Shown: piece after piece, positions 43,356 through 54,901 of the stretch
How positions within the stretch are numbered: the stretch's first letter is position 1
How the letters are laid out: every line of letters begins with the position of its first letter
Assembly (NCBI GenBank): GCA_015179125.1
Contig: WHVA01000258.1
Location: 1-64,000 of the forward strand
Source of the DNA: Gautieria morchelliformis
Lineage: Eukaryota > Basidiomycota > Agaricomycetes > Gomphales > Gomphaceae
Direction: 5' to 3'
DNA: 64,000 nt
Notes under the pieces: generated by a model
Database searches by the model: none
Told to the model about the DNA's origin: nothing
Seen by the model: the letters and a program-made list of their open reading frames with translations, nothing else
Position numbers and translations under genes: made by a program

Positions 43356-46300
43356 TTATGGTGCCTTTCTGCACTGGATCCATGAAGTCCCATGCTCAAA
43401 CTGGCTGAGATCAAGCTTTGTGTGCCCCTTCCCAATGACAGCAGTATTTGCCGGCCAGCACAAACCAGACAGAGACCAGGGTGGGACCCAGAATAAAGGT
43501 TCTGAGGATGAGTCGAGTATCCAGCTATTTTCTAGCTGTGAGTCATGTTGAAACCCAGGCCCTGTAGCTGTACAAATGATATTAGGAGATGCCATCATGT
43601 TCCAACAAATAAAAATAACAGCTACTGACTAGCCTGACCTGCAAATGGTGCTGAAATGACCTCCGCGGTGTCTGCATTCCACACACGGATCATCTTGTCA
43701 TCAGACCCAGAGACAATGCGCTTCCCGTCGTGCGAGAGCGCCACCGACGTGACCGACTCGGTGTGGCCTTTGAATGGTGCTGAAATGGCCTCCCCGGTGT
43801 CTGCATTCCACACATGGATCGTCTTGTCATCAGACCCGGAGACGATGCGCTTGCTGTCGTGCGAGAACGCCACCGACGTGACCGACTCGGTGTGGCCTTG
43901 GAATGGTGCTGAAATGGCCTCCCCGGTGTCTGCATTCCACACACGGATCGTCTTGTCACGAGACCCGGAGACGATGCACTTGCCGTCGTGCGAGAACGCC
44001 ACCGAGTTGACCCAGCTGGTGTGGCCTACGAATGGTGCTGAAATGGCCTCCCCGGTGTCTGCATTCCACACACGGATCGTCTCGTCACCAGACCCGGAGA
44101 CGATGCGCTTGCCGTCGTGCGAGAACGCCACCGACGTGACCCAGCTGGTGTGGCCTTCGAATGGTGCTGAAATGGCCTCCCCGGTGTCTGCATTCCACAC
44201 ACGGATCGTCTCGTCACCAGACCCGGAGACGATGCGCTTGCCGTCGTGCGAGAAGGCCACAGAGCTGACCATGTCGGTGTGGCCTTCGAATGCTGCTGAA
44301 ATGGCCTCCCCGGTGTCTGCATTCCACACACGGATCGTCTGGTCATCAGACCCGGAGACGATGCGCTTGCCGTCGTGCGAGAACGCCACCGACGTGACCG
44401 AGCTGGTGTGGCCTACCAGAACGGTTTGAATTTGTGGCCACGTCGTCGCTTTCCCAGTCTCGACTCGTAGTAGTCGCGGAAATCGTGGGAGGTAAGTCTC
44501 GCACAGTTTCGACCTTTCAGGTGCAAACGGGAGTGCCGACAAATAGAGATGGGGGACACTCTGCGAGATTACACTCCCAAACGTACGTACAAAATTGAGG
44601 GTATCCGTTGCCAATGCTGCAATGTCCTCATCCTGAAGTTCATTAGACTCACGTCGGAGATCATAACAACTCGGGCACTCACCTGACTCCAGTCCATTAT
44701 TGACAAGAGCGCTGCTGAAGCATCGGGTACCTGCTTGATCAGACTCAAAACTTCCAGCCAGTAGAGTAGCTCTGTCTCGAAGAACTCCTCGACCTTTGCA
44801 CCTATATTCGGTGTAAACCTTGTGTCGCGAACATGGTCCGCCCAAAAGCGGCAAGAGTAGGAAAGTTGTGAGGATATATACTTCTTGGTCCGTATCGCCA
44901 AGTCGACAACGTCGTCGTTACGCAGATATGATGTTTGAAGCTGACAAATGTTGAAATGAAGCTCATCCTTCATCACGCGCAAGCATGAGAGTGCAAGGTT
45001 GTCATGGTGTGAAGATGTATCAGATGTATCGATGTAGTATGCTTCACTTCGGTTGTGATCTGTCAAGAAGTCACGAAAAGACGTGTGCAGCAGAGTGATT
45101 GTGCCAGATTTTTGAGAAGGAAGGCTCAGCAGAGCACCCATAGGTCCAACGATAAGTTGAACCTTGGTACCCAAGTTGCCGTCCTTGCACAATTCCTGCA
45201 GGGCAGACATCGAGAGTGGTTCTCTGGCAGTCAGGATGCAGCCCATCACCGAGCAAAAGCGACCCTTAACCTTGTCCGTCAAGCCATCGCCATCCTCGAA
45301 TATCTGCTTGAGAATACCGAGATACAGGCTATCCATCCCACGGAACCTCTCATCTAAAAGTTCCTCCAGTTGCTCAACAGGATCCCGACCACCCTTCCCA
45401 CCTCCTTGGACAAATCGACAAGCCGTGGACGCCCATTGAAAATGACCTTCAGATTTCTCGGCTAATAATCGACACCACCGCTCGTCTGGCCATTTGCGCT
45501 TCAGGTCCGTAATGTCACCTAGGTCATGTTTCACAAAGCAGGCGACGTCATCGACAGGGTTCGGGTCAATATCACTTAGGGACACGGACAGCACGTGCTC
45601 CTTCCCCTGAAGGGCGCCCAGGATGTCTTTTTCGGCACGTGAAGTGATAAGAGATTCGGCGGCAGTTCCGCAGCTTCGTTGCCAAGGACGGACAAAAGAG
45701 CGTGGCGAGATACCTGGTCACCGCTCTCATCTAATGCATCAATGACGATCACCGTCGGTCCAACGGTGGTTAGGTCCTGGGAGGGATCTAGAATGAACCT
45801 CGTGAACTGCACACGAGGCGCGGATGTGGTCCGAAGGTCTCGCTTCTCCCGAACCACTTTCAATAACGATGCTCTGCGTGCTCGATCCAGATCGGCTAGA
45901 CCACGAGCAATTGTGCTGAACACATATTTTGGGGAGCGTTCTGCCTGAAGCGCGCGGTCAAAACAATACGACGATCCGAGACGTTTGAGCCCTTCAAATC
46001 GTCGAGCGACTTCATGCGCAATCGCAGATTTGCCGGCACCGGCAACATCGTTCAATAAAAATATCCGGGGGGTGTCGTCGCTATCCTCGTTGGCCCAATT
46101 GCAGATCTCTTCAATAACTTTCTCGCGAGTACCCGGCAGGCAGCCCTTTTCAGGATTGCAACCAGCTCCCTTTGTGTAGAGCATGTCATCAAGCAGAACT
46201 TCCTCGGCTGGTTGCAAGGTGTATTAGCCTCCGGAAAGACCCAAAGTCAGAAAACTCACATATGTCGCCGACGACATCCATAACACGTAGTATAGTGACT

Positions 46301-47587
46301 TCAACACGTCGTACAGTGATTTCAGTATGAATCACCGCACGTTGTTCTAAATCCATCTTTAGTTTATTGAAAGATTCCTGGTATTCTGTGACCTTGCTGT
46401 CGACATCCGAGACTAGATTCTTCGCGGCTCTTTTCCCTGAACAAACATCATTAGCCATGGCCACCTGACACAATGGGTCCAACATACAGAAGTCCTTGAT
46501 TTTGCCATAGTCACGGATAAAGTAACCGCACTCTACCGTCAGATTCGTCAAGGATATGATAATTTGCCTTTGCGATTCAATTTTCTTTAACGGCTCCGCC
46601 AAGTGGACGAACGCTTAGGTGTCTCTAATAACCTTCACCAGCTCATTGATCCTATCATCCCGGTCATTCTGAGCAATGATCGTCTGCCCAGATGTCAGAT
46701 ATGTCTATCAAGCTGGTGCATTTGATAGACCTACCTTGTGCGCAATAGACAGGATAGACCATGCCATCTTTGCGTAAGGATGGAGCTAGAATCAAGCAAA
46801 CCGTGTATGTACATGAGATGACTTTGGAGACCGCTGGCGTTTGAACCATACCTCGGCGATCCCATCCACGATCTCTGTAAACAGCCTGATCTTTTCCAGG
46901 AGTGGAACCCAAGCCGCCGATATTGTTTCGAGGGTATTGACGGTGAAAGTGGCGGCATCGGCCCCAGGCCCTCCAATAACAATTGGGGACGGCACCGGGT
47001 TCATCTTATCGACGTCTTCCGTTCCCCTAACTGCCTCGTCCAACTGGGTGCCCCGCGCCTCGTCGGATGTCGCGAAAGACGAAATGGTGAACTCTAGGAC
47101 AGTCTGAACCTCATGCGTCCTCCCTGCCTTATCTGATTTGTGCAGTTTGCGAGCAACGGCTGCTGTGTTCGATGATTACGCATGCATTCCGTCGATGAGC
47201 GAAAAGGACTGACCTCCAGTTGCTCCTTCTGCAAGCAGAAACTCAATGCTTTCCTTCGTACTGCCTATGAAATCATCAGGTCCGATGGTATGATGCCCAT
47301 ATACTTCAATTTCGAACACAGAAGACCGAGTCAAGTTGAAGCTGTGGATGGATTTAAGATCACATTGAGAAACTAACGCTGGAATTCGCGCACAAATAGA
47401 ATGGCTCATTCCACGAGGCAGCATTTCCTCTCGCAGAAAACGTAGTCTTCTGGGGGGGGTCCTTATCGACGACGAGTTTCACGAAGAAGTGACTAGGACG
47501 CTTTCCGAGCAGTGAGACATTGGGAAGGTGATCGCATTTCAGGCCTGTTGTCGATGGCCAAGAGTCAGTGTACAATAGATAGCACAA
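43356..47587 (-). pseudogene. C2-NACHT-WD40 NOD-like receptor (NWD family), mutated
   Basis: STAND-type NLR of the HET-E/HET-D (NWD) class, whose relatives trigger cell death in non-self recognition. On the minus strand: C2 domain (NVSLLGKRPSHFFVKLV, 47520-47180, one intron), helical linker (VHPYAKMAW-like), NACHT (Walker A VAGAGKSAIAHE near 46040; Walker B TVIVIDALDES near 45740), winged-helix region with DFLTDHNRSEAYYID, an intron at 44682-44633, six WD40 repeats (44430-43640), a GTCAGG intron (43638-43568) and the conserved tail FWVPPW...FEHGTSWIQCR ending at 43356. Two lesions: TAA at 46615-46617 where relatives have Tyr (RDT-stop-AFV), and a frameshift near 45650 between ELPPN and LITSRAEKDI. 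The N-terminal start is unresolved; a further 5' exon above 47587 is possible. Confidence 0.88.
43640..44430 (-). repeat. Six near-identical 129-bp WD40 repeats
   Basis: Six consecutive 43-residue units of the form GHTxxVxSVAFSHDGKRIVS / GSxDxTIRVWNADTGEAISA. Differences concentrate just after GHT (SS, DM, SW, SW, ES, ES) and in the GSxDx turn (GSDDQ, GSGDE, GSGDE, GSRDK, GSDDK, GSDDK). This pattern of homogenised backbone with a few variable surface positions is known for Podospora HET-E/D repeats. The opposite strand is also open across the array, which is a by-product. Confidence 0.92.
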
Positions 47588-48071
47588 ACGAGAGTCTTTC
47601 CAGCCACTTTAATTCCTGCAGGAATACTTCGGGGTGGAGTGAACAGTTGTCTCTAGAGAAGCGATACTGGGCTTACGGTGCTGTCACAGTGCCCTCAACG
47701 TTGTTCATCGTCCGCAGTGTTCGAGGTGGGTGGTAGACGGAGAAAGACGACGTGAGGCGCCGCACGGCACTGCGTACCTGTCATCGAATCAAATCGACTT
47801 CGGACCCACGTGTTCCCGGCGTCAATTCGAAGCGCCCGTCGATGTGGTCGAGGTACTCGGCCCTCTTCGTAAGTACAGCTGGTCCGTGTCTCAGAGGCAA
47901 CAGTGCATATCATGTCGTGCTTGGCAGTGAGTGAGCTCCGTGCACGCCTGGGCACGTGGACCCATTGTCGCACACAACATGTGCATCGGGGTCTATCCCG
48001 CTCTCATATGAGGTCACACGGTCACACCTGCAGCTTGTCCCCACTCCCAAAGCAGCACTACCAGATCTCCA
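47588..48071. other. Truncation zone between NLR and Gypsy-1
   Basis: No 5' LTR, primer-binding site or gag of Gypsy-1 is found; the pol sequence begins abruptly near 48100. A missing N-terminal exon of the NLR could lie around 47590-47660 (a possible intron GTTTGTGC...CAACAG precedes the C2 exon). Confidence 0.4.
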
Positions 48072-51000
48072 ATGCGGCACTTGTCCCTCCAGTCCTTGTC
48101 CATCTTCCCTCCCAACTTTGCAAGACCCTCCAATGTCCTACGGTTCCTTTGTACAGTGACCATACTCCCCGGGGACTCCTCCAAATATTGTCAAGCCCTC
48201 GTCCAACGCCATCCACTTCCGAACCCTCCCGTAAATAAACTCAACGCATCCGCTCTTTTGTCCTCCGACTCCCTCTCTGTTCCTCTCACTTCCGCCACCA
48301 TTTCTGCACCCCCGGTTACCGCATTGATTGACTCCGGTTCGACTCATTGTTTCCTCGATTCCGACTTTGTTCTGAAACATAAACTTCCGACCCGCAACTT
48401 TCCGACAATTCCGCTCCTTTTCGACGGGTCTTCCAACACGGGAATTTCCCAAGTTGTGGACCTGTCTATCCGTTTCGCGACTGGGGACAACCATGAAGTT
48501 ACGTTTTACGTTACTCTGCTAGATGCTAGCTGTTCCGTTGTACTAGGACACAATTGGCTCACCCGATATAATCCGTCGATTAACTGGGCATTGGGTCAAA
48601 TACAGTTCCTTACCTTGGATCAACTTCCGTCTATTCCGACGTCGTCCGCAAAGATGGCTCAGGCCTCTTCTGCAACTCCGCTCATGGATTCAGTTCCGCA
48701 CTCCGGTCCCGCGTTAGCACCTCCGCCCCTCGAAGCTCCTCGAATTGCGCTCGTCTCCGCCACCGCTTTCCGCGTATTGCAATGGCAAGAGGATACGACC
48801 GTTTTCCAGCTTCACCTTTCCGATTCGGCTTCAGTCAAGGCTTGTTCCGCCTTGACTTCCGCTCCGGTGGACATGAGCTCAGTTCCGGAAGAATATTGTG
48901 ACTTCCCGGACGTGTTCAATAAGGCCAAAGCCGACAAACCTGCTGAACATCGACCTTACGATTTGAAGATAGATTTGGAAGAAGGAGCATCTCCGCCCCT
49001 TGGACCGATCTACTCCCTTTCGCAAAGTGAACTCCTAACTCTCCGCGAGTTCGTCGATGAACATCTCAACATGGGCTTTATCTGCCCTTCGCTGTCTCCG
49101 CACGGCGCTGCGGTCCTTTTCGTCAAGAAGAAGGATGGATCTCTCCGCCTCTGCGTCGATTTCCGCGGACTCAATGCCCTCACTAAAAAGGACAAATATC
49201 CGCTTCCGCGCATTTCCGACCTACTCGACACTCCCTGCAGGGCGAAGATCTACACCAAAATCGACCTCCGGCACGCTTATCACCTTGTCTGCATCCGGGA
49301 AGGTGACGAGTGGAAAACCACTTTCCGCACCCGCTACGGTGCTTTTGAGTGGGTTGTCATGCCTTTCGGTCTAACCAATGCTCCCGCTGCCTTTCAGCGA
49401 TTCATGAACGACGTATTTTCCGACCTTCTCGATGTATGCGTTCTAGTCTACATTGACGACATCCTCATCTATTCCGACACACCGGAAAAACATCGGGAAC
49501 ATGTCCGCGAAGTACTCCACCGCCTACACAAACACCATCTCTATGCAAAAGCAGAGAAATGCGAATGACATCGCGACCCGGTCGAGTACCTCGGCTACAT
49601 CCTCTCTCCTACGGGTCTTACCATGGCAGAGGACAAGGTCAAGGCAATTCAAGAATGGCCGGAACCCCGACGTGTTAAGGATGTGCAGTCTTTCCTTGGC
49701 TTCGCCAACTTTTACCGGCGTTTCATTTACAATTTTTCTGACATTACTGTTCCGCTCACGCGTCTCACCAGGAAGGGTGCACCATGGAATTTCACTCCAG
49801 AATGCTGTTCCGCATTTGAAGCCCTCAAATTGGCCTTCACTACGGCTCCTATACTCGGTTTCTGGATTCCTAATGCCCAACTTGTACTCGAAACCGACGC
49901 TTCCGACTACGCGCTAGCCGCCATTCTTTCCATCATTTCACCCGACGACGGAGAAATTCATCCGATCGCTTTTCATTTCCGCACCCTTTCCACCCCGGAA
50001 CTCAACTACGACATCCACGATAAGGAACTACTTGCGATTTTCGAAGCCTTCAAAATCTGGAGACACTACCTCGAAGGTCCAACTTATCCGATCGATGTTG
50101 TAACGGATCATAAGAACCTTGAGTATTTTGCAACTACTAAGATTTTGACTCACCGTCAAGTCCGCTGGTCTGAATATCTCCCACAGTTCAACATGGTGAT
50201 CCACTTCCGCCCCGGAAAGCTCGGAGCAAAACCTGACGCACTCACTAGACGTTGGGACGTCTACCCAAAAGAGGGAAGTAGCGACTATGCCAGTGTTAAT
50301 CCGCACAACTTCCGCCCAGTATTTTCCACTGAGCAACTGGCATCGTCCCTGCGTACCACAGCATTGCAGTTTCCGCTACTCTGCGCCTCAATCATTATGG
50401 ACACCGAGTCTCTCCATTCCGACATCCGTTCCACACTTCGTTCCGACCCCATCTCTGCAACCCACCTCGATGACCCCACCAGTCCTGGATGGTCCCTTGA
50501 TTCCAATGGATTTCTCCGGTACAAGTCCCGGATTTACGTTCCAGATACCAACGATCTACGACTTCGCGTACTCCAGCAAAGCCACGATCATCCGCTCTCA
50601 GGACACCAAGGCCAGAACAAAACCCTCGACATAATCCGACGTACCTATACTTGGCCTCTCCTCCGCACAATGGTCCAAGACTACTGCAAGTCATGCACCA
50701 CCTGTATGCGAGCCAAGCCCCAACGTCACAAACCCTACGGCCTCCTGAAGCAACTTCCGATCCCGGAACAACCGTGGAATTCGATATCCATGGATTTCAT
50801 TGAGAAACTTCCTAAGTCATCTGGCTATGATACCATTCTAGTAATCATTGACCGCCTTACAAAGCAGTCCATCTTTATTCCGACATACGACACCATCACT
50901 TCCACCCAGCTCGCACAGCTCTTCGTGCTCCACGTATTTTCCAAGCACGGAATCCCTTCCCATGTCACGTCCGACCGTGGTTCCGAATTCGTGTCATCCT

Positions 51001-51869
51001 TTTTCCACACACTTGGCAAGGCTCTCGACATGAAGCTCCACTTCACTTCCGGTTATCATCCCGAAGGAGACGGACAAACGGAACGTACTAACCAGACCCT
51101 TGAGCAGTATCTCCGCGTCTATTGCAACTACCAACACAGCAATTGGTCAGACCTTCTTCCACTCGCGGAATTTGCCTACAACAATGCACCTTCCGCAACC
51201 ACCGGAATTTCACCCTTTTACGCCAACAAGGGCTACCACCCGAATCTCGCCATCCACCCTGAACGCGATCTCGCCTCTGCAAGACCCTGAGACTTCGTTG
51301 TGGAACTTGACGACCTTCACCAGCACCTCCGAGAGAACATTTCCGCTGCACAAAAGAGATACCAAACTTCCGCCAATCGGAAACGACTTCCGCAACCGGC
51401 ATTCGAGATAGGTGACAAAGTCTTTGTCAAAGCTGAAAACTTCCGCACCACTTGCCCCTCGAAGAAGCTCTCTGAGAAATACCTTGGTCCTTACGAGATC
51501 ATCGCTAAGGCCGGCAGTCGTTCTTTCACTCTCAGACTTCCTGACAATATGCACGCAGTACATCCGGTATTCCATGTCTCTATGCTTGAGCCAGCAGTTC
51601 CGAACACAATTCCGAATCGAGAACAACCTCCGCCTCCGCCAGTCATCATCGACGGAGAACCGGAATATGAGATCTCGTAAATTCTCTGCTCCAAGCTCGA
51701 CAGACGATACCGTTGCCAACTCCAGTACCTAGTCAAGTGGGCAGGCTACGAAAACACCGACGAAGAGACCTTGTGGATTTCTGCCATGGAACTAGACCAT
51801 GCCTCTGACCTCGTCTCTGATTTCCACAAGTCTTATCCTGATAAACCTGGCCCCATTTCTGCGCCTTAG
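48072..51869 (+). pseudogene. Gypsy-1 pol: protease, RT, RNase H, integrase, chromodomain
   Basis: Pol polyprotein with protease (ALIDSGSTHCFLD and VVLGHNWL, about 48325-48560), reverse transcriptase ([32 protein letters not shown], about 49250-49480) and RNase H ([14 protein letters not shown], about 49885). Integrase has an H2C2 finger (SGHQG...CTTCMRAKP) and catalytic [16 protein letters not shown] and [11 protein letters not shown]. The C-terminal GPYEIIAKAGSRSFTLRLPD is followed by the chromodomain (LVKWAGYENTDEETLWI). Three nonsense codons break an otherwise continuous frame: TGA 49566-49568 (expected Phe), TGA 51288-51290 (expected CGA Arg) and TAA 51678-51680 (expected GAA). The final stop is TAG at 51867-51869. 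No frameshifts are seen, so decay is by point mutation. Confidence 0.92.
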
Positions 51870-51996
51870 TCAATTCCGACCTCATTTCCGATACACCATT
51901 CAATCTTTCAGATCAAGTTATATGTCAAATCCGATTATTATTCCGATACGCTAATTTCCGACACTTCAAGAGATACTTTACAAGTCACTTTGACGC

Positions 51997-53249
51997 TCAC
52001 TCCTCCCTCATCGTTTCCGCCTCCTCCTCATTCCCCACTTCCGCACCCTCTTCCGCATTCACTATCTCCACACTGACCAACTCGGTCCCCACTCTCGTAT
52101 CCACCACCTGACTCGGACCCGCTTCCGCCCCGTTCTCCTCCTGCATCTGCAATTCCATCCTTTCCCGGACCATGTCATTCCGCCATCTATACTCCCGTTT
52201 GAATTGCTCCAGGACCGCCGACATAACGGTCATTTGATTTTGGAAGGACAACAACTGCTGTTGTTGAACTTCCGCCATCTCCTCAAGGGTGTTCCGGATC
52301 CCGCGCTGGGATCTCCGGATACCCCTCAACGACCTAGCGATGTCGAACAACGGCGACACCATGGAGAAGCGGTTGAGCACTGCAGTCTCCGAGGTTCTGG
52401 TCACCGGAAATCCCTCCGGCTTTTTTCCGCTCGGTCCTGGTTTCGACTTGGGGGTTTCAGGCCCCTCGGTCTCAACCCTGTGCCGTTTCCGCTCCACCCT
52501 CGCGGCACACCCATCCACCACACAACGATGCTTCTTGTCCCGGCACCGTTCGCAGGCCGTCTCCCGCGGATTTTCCGACCACACACACTCCAGGGCCTTG
52601 ACCTCGCACGTGTCGCAAGGAGCCTTCTCCTCCTCGCCGTCCCTGGTTTTCCTTTTCCGGGTCGCGGGATTCTCCGGCCCCAGCTCTCGCAACTCCAGTA
52701 TCCAGGCCATCTTCTCTTTCCGAGCCTGCTGGAACTCGTCCGCCCTCCGTTTCCGCTCCGCAATGATGTTCGGCATGGGAGCACCTTCGTTCTGCTTCCC
52801 CTTGCCCTCTGGAGTCGGCGTGCCTTCCGCACTGCTTTCCGCTTCCGACTCCCCCTCGGATTCTACGACTCTCAGGCAGTTTTTCCATGAGCTCCGGAAC
52901 ACCCCACACGACATTTCCGAATCACCCGGGATTTCCCTGCCTTTTCCGCCGCGGCCTTGTCTTCCGCAGCCTTTTTGGCCGTGTCCTGTTTCCGCTGTTC
53001 TTCGCGGACACGCGACTCCTCCTCGCGACGTCTACGGTCACGATCCTGCTTCTCCTTCCACTCCTGTTCCCGACGCTCCAGCTCCTTGCGCTCTCTCTCC
53101 TTGCGCTCCTCCTCCAGACGTTCCCTCTCTTTCCGCGCGGCTCCCTCGCCCTCGCGCTTTTCGGCCAGTTCCTTTTGCGCAAGCATGTCAGCAGAATGTT
53201 GCTTCATCTCAGCGCTGGTCATTTTGGAAAAATCGACTGGAGTACTCAT
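51997..53249 (-). CDS. Opposite-strand Zn2Cys6-type gene of Gypsy-1
   Basis: A gene running against pol, between pol and the 3' LTR. It starts at 53249 (MSTPVDFSKM) with a long charged helical stretch (Glu/Arg/Lys-rich, residues about 30-110, likely coiled coil). The frame changes near 52900 by one base or an unresolved intron. The second part holds CDTCEVKALEC followed by CERCRDKKHRC, that is C-x2-C-x6-C-x10-C-x2-C-x6-C, the spacing of fungal Zn(II)2Cys6 binuclear clusters. RKRHR-type basic residues, a Pro/Ser stretch, a helical RSLRGIRRSQRGIRNTLEE-like region and an acidic tail follow. A DNA-binding role is inferred from the pattern only. It ends 128 bp from the end of pol, tail to tail. 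The frame problem may mean it is broken in this copy. Confidence 0.65.
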
Positions 53250-53372
53250 GGTGGATCAAAACGAAGACGCGTCTTGTTTTCCCGCCTATCTTTCGAACTC
53301 CGACGCGTTTGTTCACAGGTCACGTGATTCCGACTTGTGGTCTCGCGGGGCTCGACCTTAGAAGGGAGATAC

Positions 53373-54024
53373 TGTTACGACCATTCATTTCCGACTTCCG
53401 ACCCTCAGTTCCGCCACACCTTCCGCCCCTCCGATATTTCCGCAACACTTTCCGCCCCTCCGATATTTCCAACATTCCGCCCCTTGTACATTTCCCTTGT
53501 TCTTTCGACTCTATTACTTGGACCAACCGGACCCACCTCACCGTCCATCAAGACCATATATCCAGTCACCCTTGTAGTTCGTTGTCAAATATGTTTTCCC
53601 GACCCCTTGTTCTTTGCCATTGTTCCCAATAGTTAGTTCCCACGCATTGTTACTCGACTTCTGCTTCCCCTGGAATTTGCTTAGTACCATATCATTACCT
53701 GTTGCCTCAGCTCTTTGTATAAAAGCCTGTCATGTATGTCTCTTATTCTGCAATCAGATAATCACCTTCGATACTTGATTTCCTTTGCTCCATCTCCTGT
53801 TCTTAGCACAGTGAGTCTAGCAAGATCTCAGTCTCTCCGCCTTCCATCTTCCGCCTTCCGCCTCAGTTCCGACTCAAGTTCCGACCAAACTTTTGGTTCA
53901 GTACTTTCCGCCTTCCGACTCAGTTCTGAAATACTTAGGACGATAGTTCATTGGGGGCACAACCTACAAGTTGAAGCCGCTGTCCTTTCCAGTTCCGACT
54001 TAGCGGAAATATCGATACGTAACA
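53373..54024 (+). repeat. Gypsy-1 3' LTR (652 bp)
   Basis: It begins TGTTACGACC after the purine tract and ends CGATACGTAACA, giving 7-bp terminal inverted TGTTACG/CGTAACA. The promoter block CAGCTCTTTGTATAAAAGCC lies near 53715 and GTTCTTAGCACAGTGAG near 53800. This copy defines the family used to recognise the other LTR pieces. Confidence 0.9.
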
Positions 54025-54168
54025 CTGCACCTCAGCCTGGGAAAGGGTGACTCATCCTGCACAGTTACAACCGATCGACGACTCGAATGTTGAAAATAAT
54101 GATGATCAGACCCCACCCATCATACTAGCCAAAAAAATAAAATTCCATGCCTTCAGAGGCTAGCAAAC
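54025..54168 (+). other. Short coding-like remnant between the two Gypsy elements
   Basis: A 143-bp spacer. One frame reads AWERVTHPAQLQPIDDSNVE and QTPPIILAKKIKFHAFRG before a TAG, which looks like real protein sequence, but I do not recognise its family and it is cut by Gypsy-2. It may be the end of another transposon gene. Confidence 0.25.
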
Positions 54169-54729
54169 TGTTACGATACGATCCGTCGTAAGGTTGACCG
54201 AGGTCGGGGACGAAACCCGAGTCAAGGTCCGAGGTTACAGGGCGAGGTTTGGATGGGGAAGTCGGAGAGGGACTTGGCTTCAGCTTATGTGCTGCGCCGA
54301 CCCTACGCACGAGTCCCAACTTCGGAGGTAAACGAATAAGAGGCGAGGTTCTGGCTTAAGAGGCGAGGCGTAGAAACTAGCTAGGGATCGAAGGGATATG
54401 ATAGTTGATTTTCAGACTGAGGAGTAGGAATGCATACAAGGGGGTTATATACGGACGAGGTGCAAGTCAGGGGCGAACAGATTAGTGAAGGTCAGGGCGT
54501 GGTCAGGAGACCGAGGTCAGGGCGAGGTAATATACGAATGATGCGTGATGGAGCGGAATCAGTAACTAAGGGGATACGGGCATGGGATCAAGGTCGGATA
54601 TGAGTTCAAGCTCGGGATCGGGCTCGGGCACGGATAAGTATCATATGTACTCGGGCATGAATATCACAAGGCTCGGGCTCGGAAGAAGGTTCTACCGGTA
54701 AGTAGCCGGCCAAAGGCCGGGTCCTTACA
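54169..54729 (-). repeat. Gypsy-2 3' LTR (561 bp)
   Basis: Plus-strand reading TGTTACGATACG...GGGTCCTTACA; minus-strand reading TGTAAGGACC...GTATCGTAACA. It includes GGGGGTTATATACGG (TATA region) near 54440. A CCGGCCAAAGGCCGG palindrome lies near its inner end. Confidence 0.92.
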
Positions 54730-54901
54730 GTATTCCCCCCTTATGGCCGAGACCCTCGAGGCCGTAATGTGAACAAGGTTCGCCTATCCTCGAATCTAGA
54801 TCTCAGTCCGATGTTAAGTAGCCGGAAAGGCGAAGCTTAAATCGTAGCCGAGGTTGGATAAAAGGGTGGGTAGGAGGCAGCGAACCCCATTGCCAACTAA
54901 T

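Larger units (their letters stand above)
48072..54024 (+). mobile_element. Gypsy-1 chromovirus, 5' truncated, 3' LTR intact
   Basis: A chromodomain Gypsy/Ty3 element lacking its 5' LTR and gag. From left to right: protease, RT, RNase H, integrase and chromodomain (48072-51869, plus), an opposite-strand gene (53249-51997), a polypurine tract (AGAAGGGAGATAC) and the 3' LTR (53373-54024). Members of its LTR family are scattered in the window at 9419-10714, 17930-18281 and 42905-43225. Confidence 0.9.

Noticed and set aside
43656..44429. 257-codon plus-strand ORF opposite the WD40 repeats
   Set aside because: It mirrors six WD40 units exactly and has no independent support; the minus-strand WD40 sense is unmistakable.
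52204..53632. Long plus-strand ORFs (228 and 447 codons) overlapping the Gypsy-1 opposite-strand gene
   Set aside because: They are Pro/Ser/Arg-rich, one runs into the LTR, and they have no counterpart in Gypsy-2. The minus strand carries the Zn2Cys6 pattern shared by both elements.
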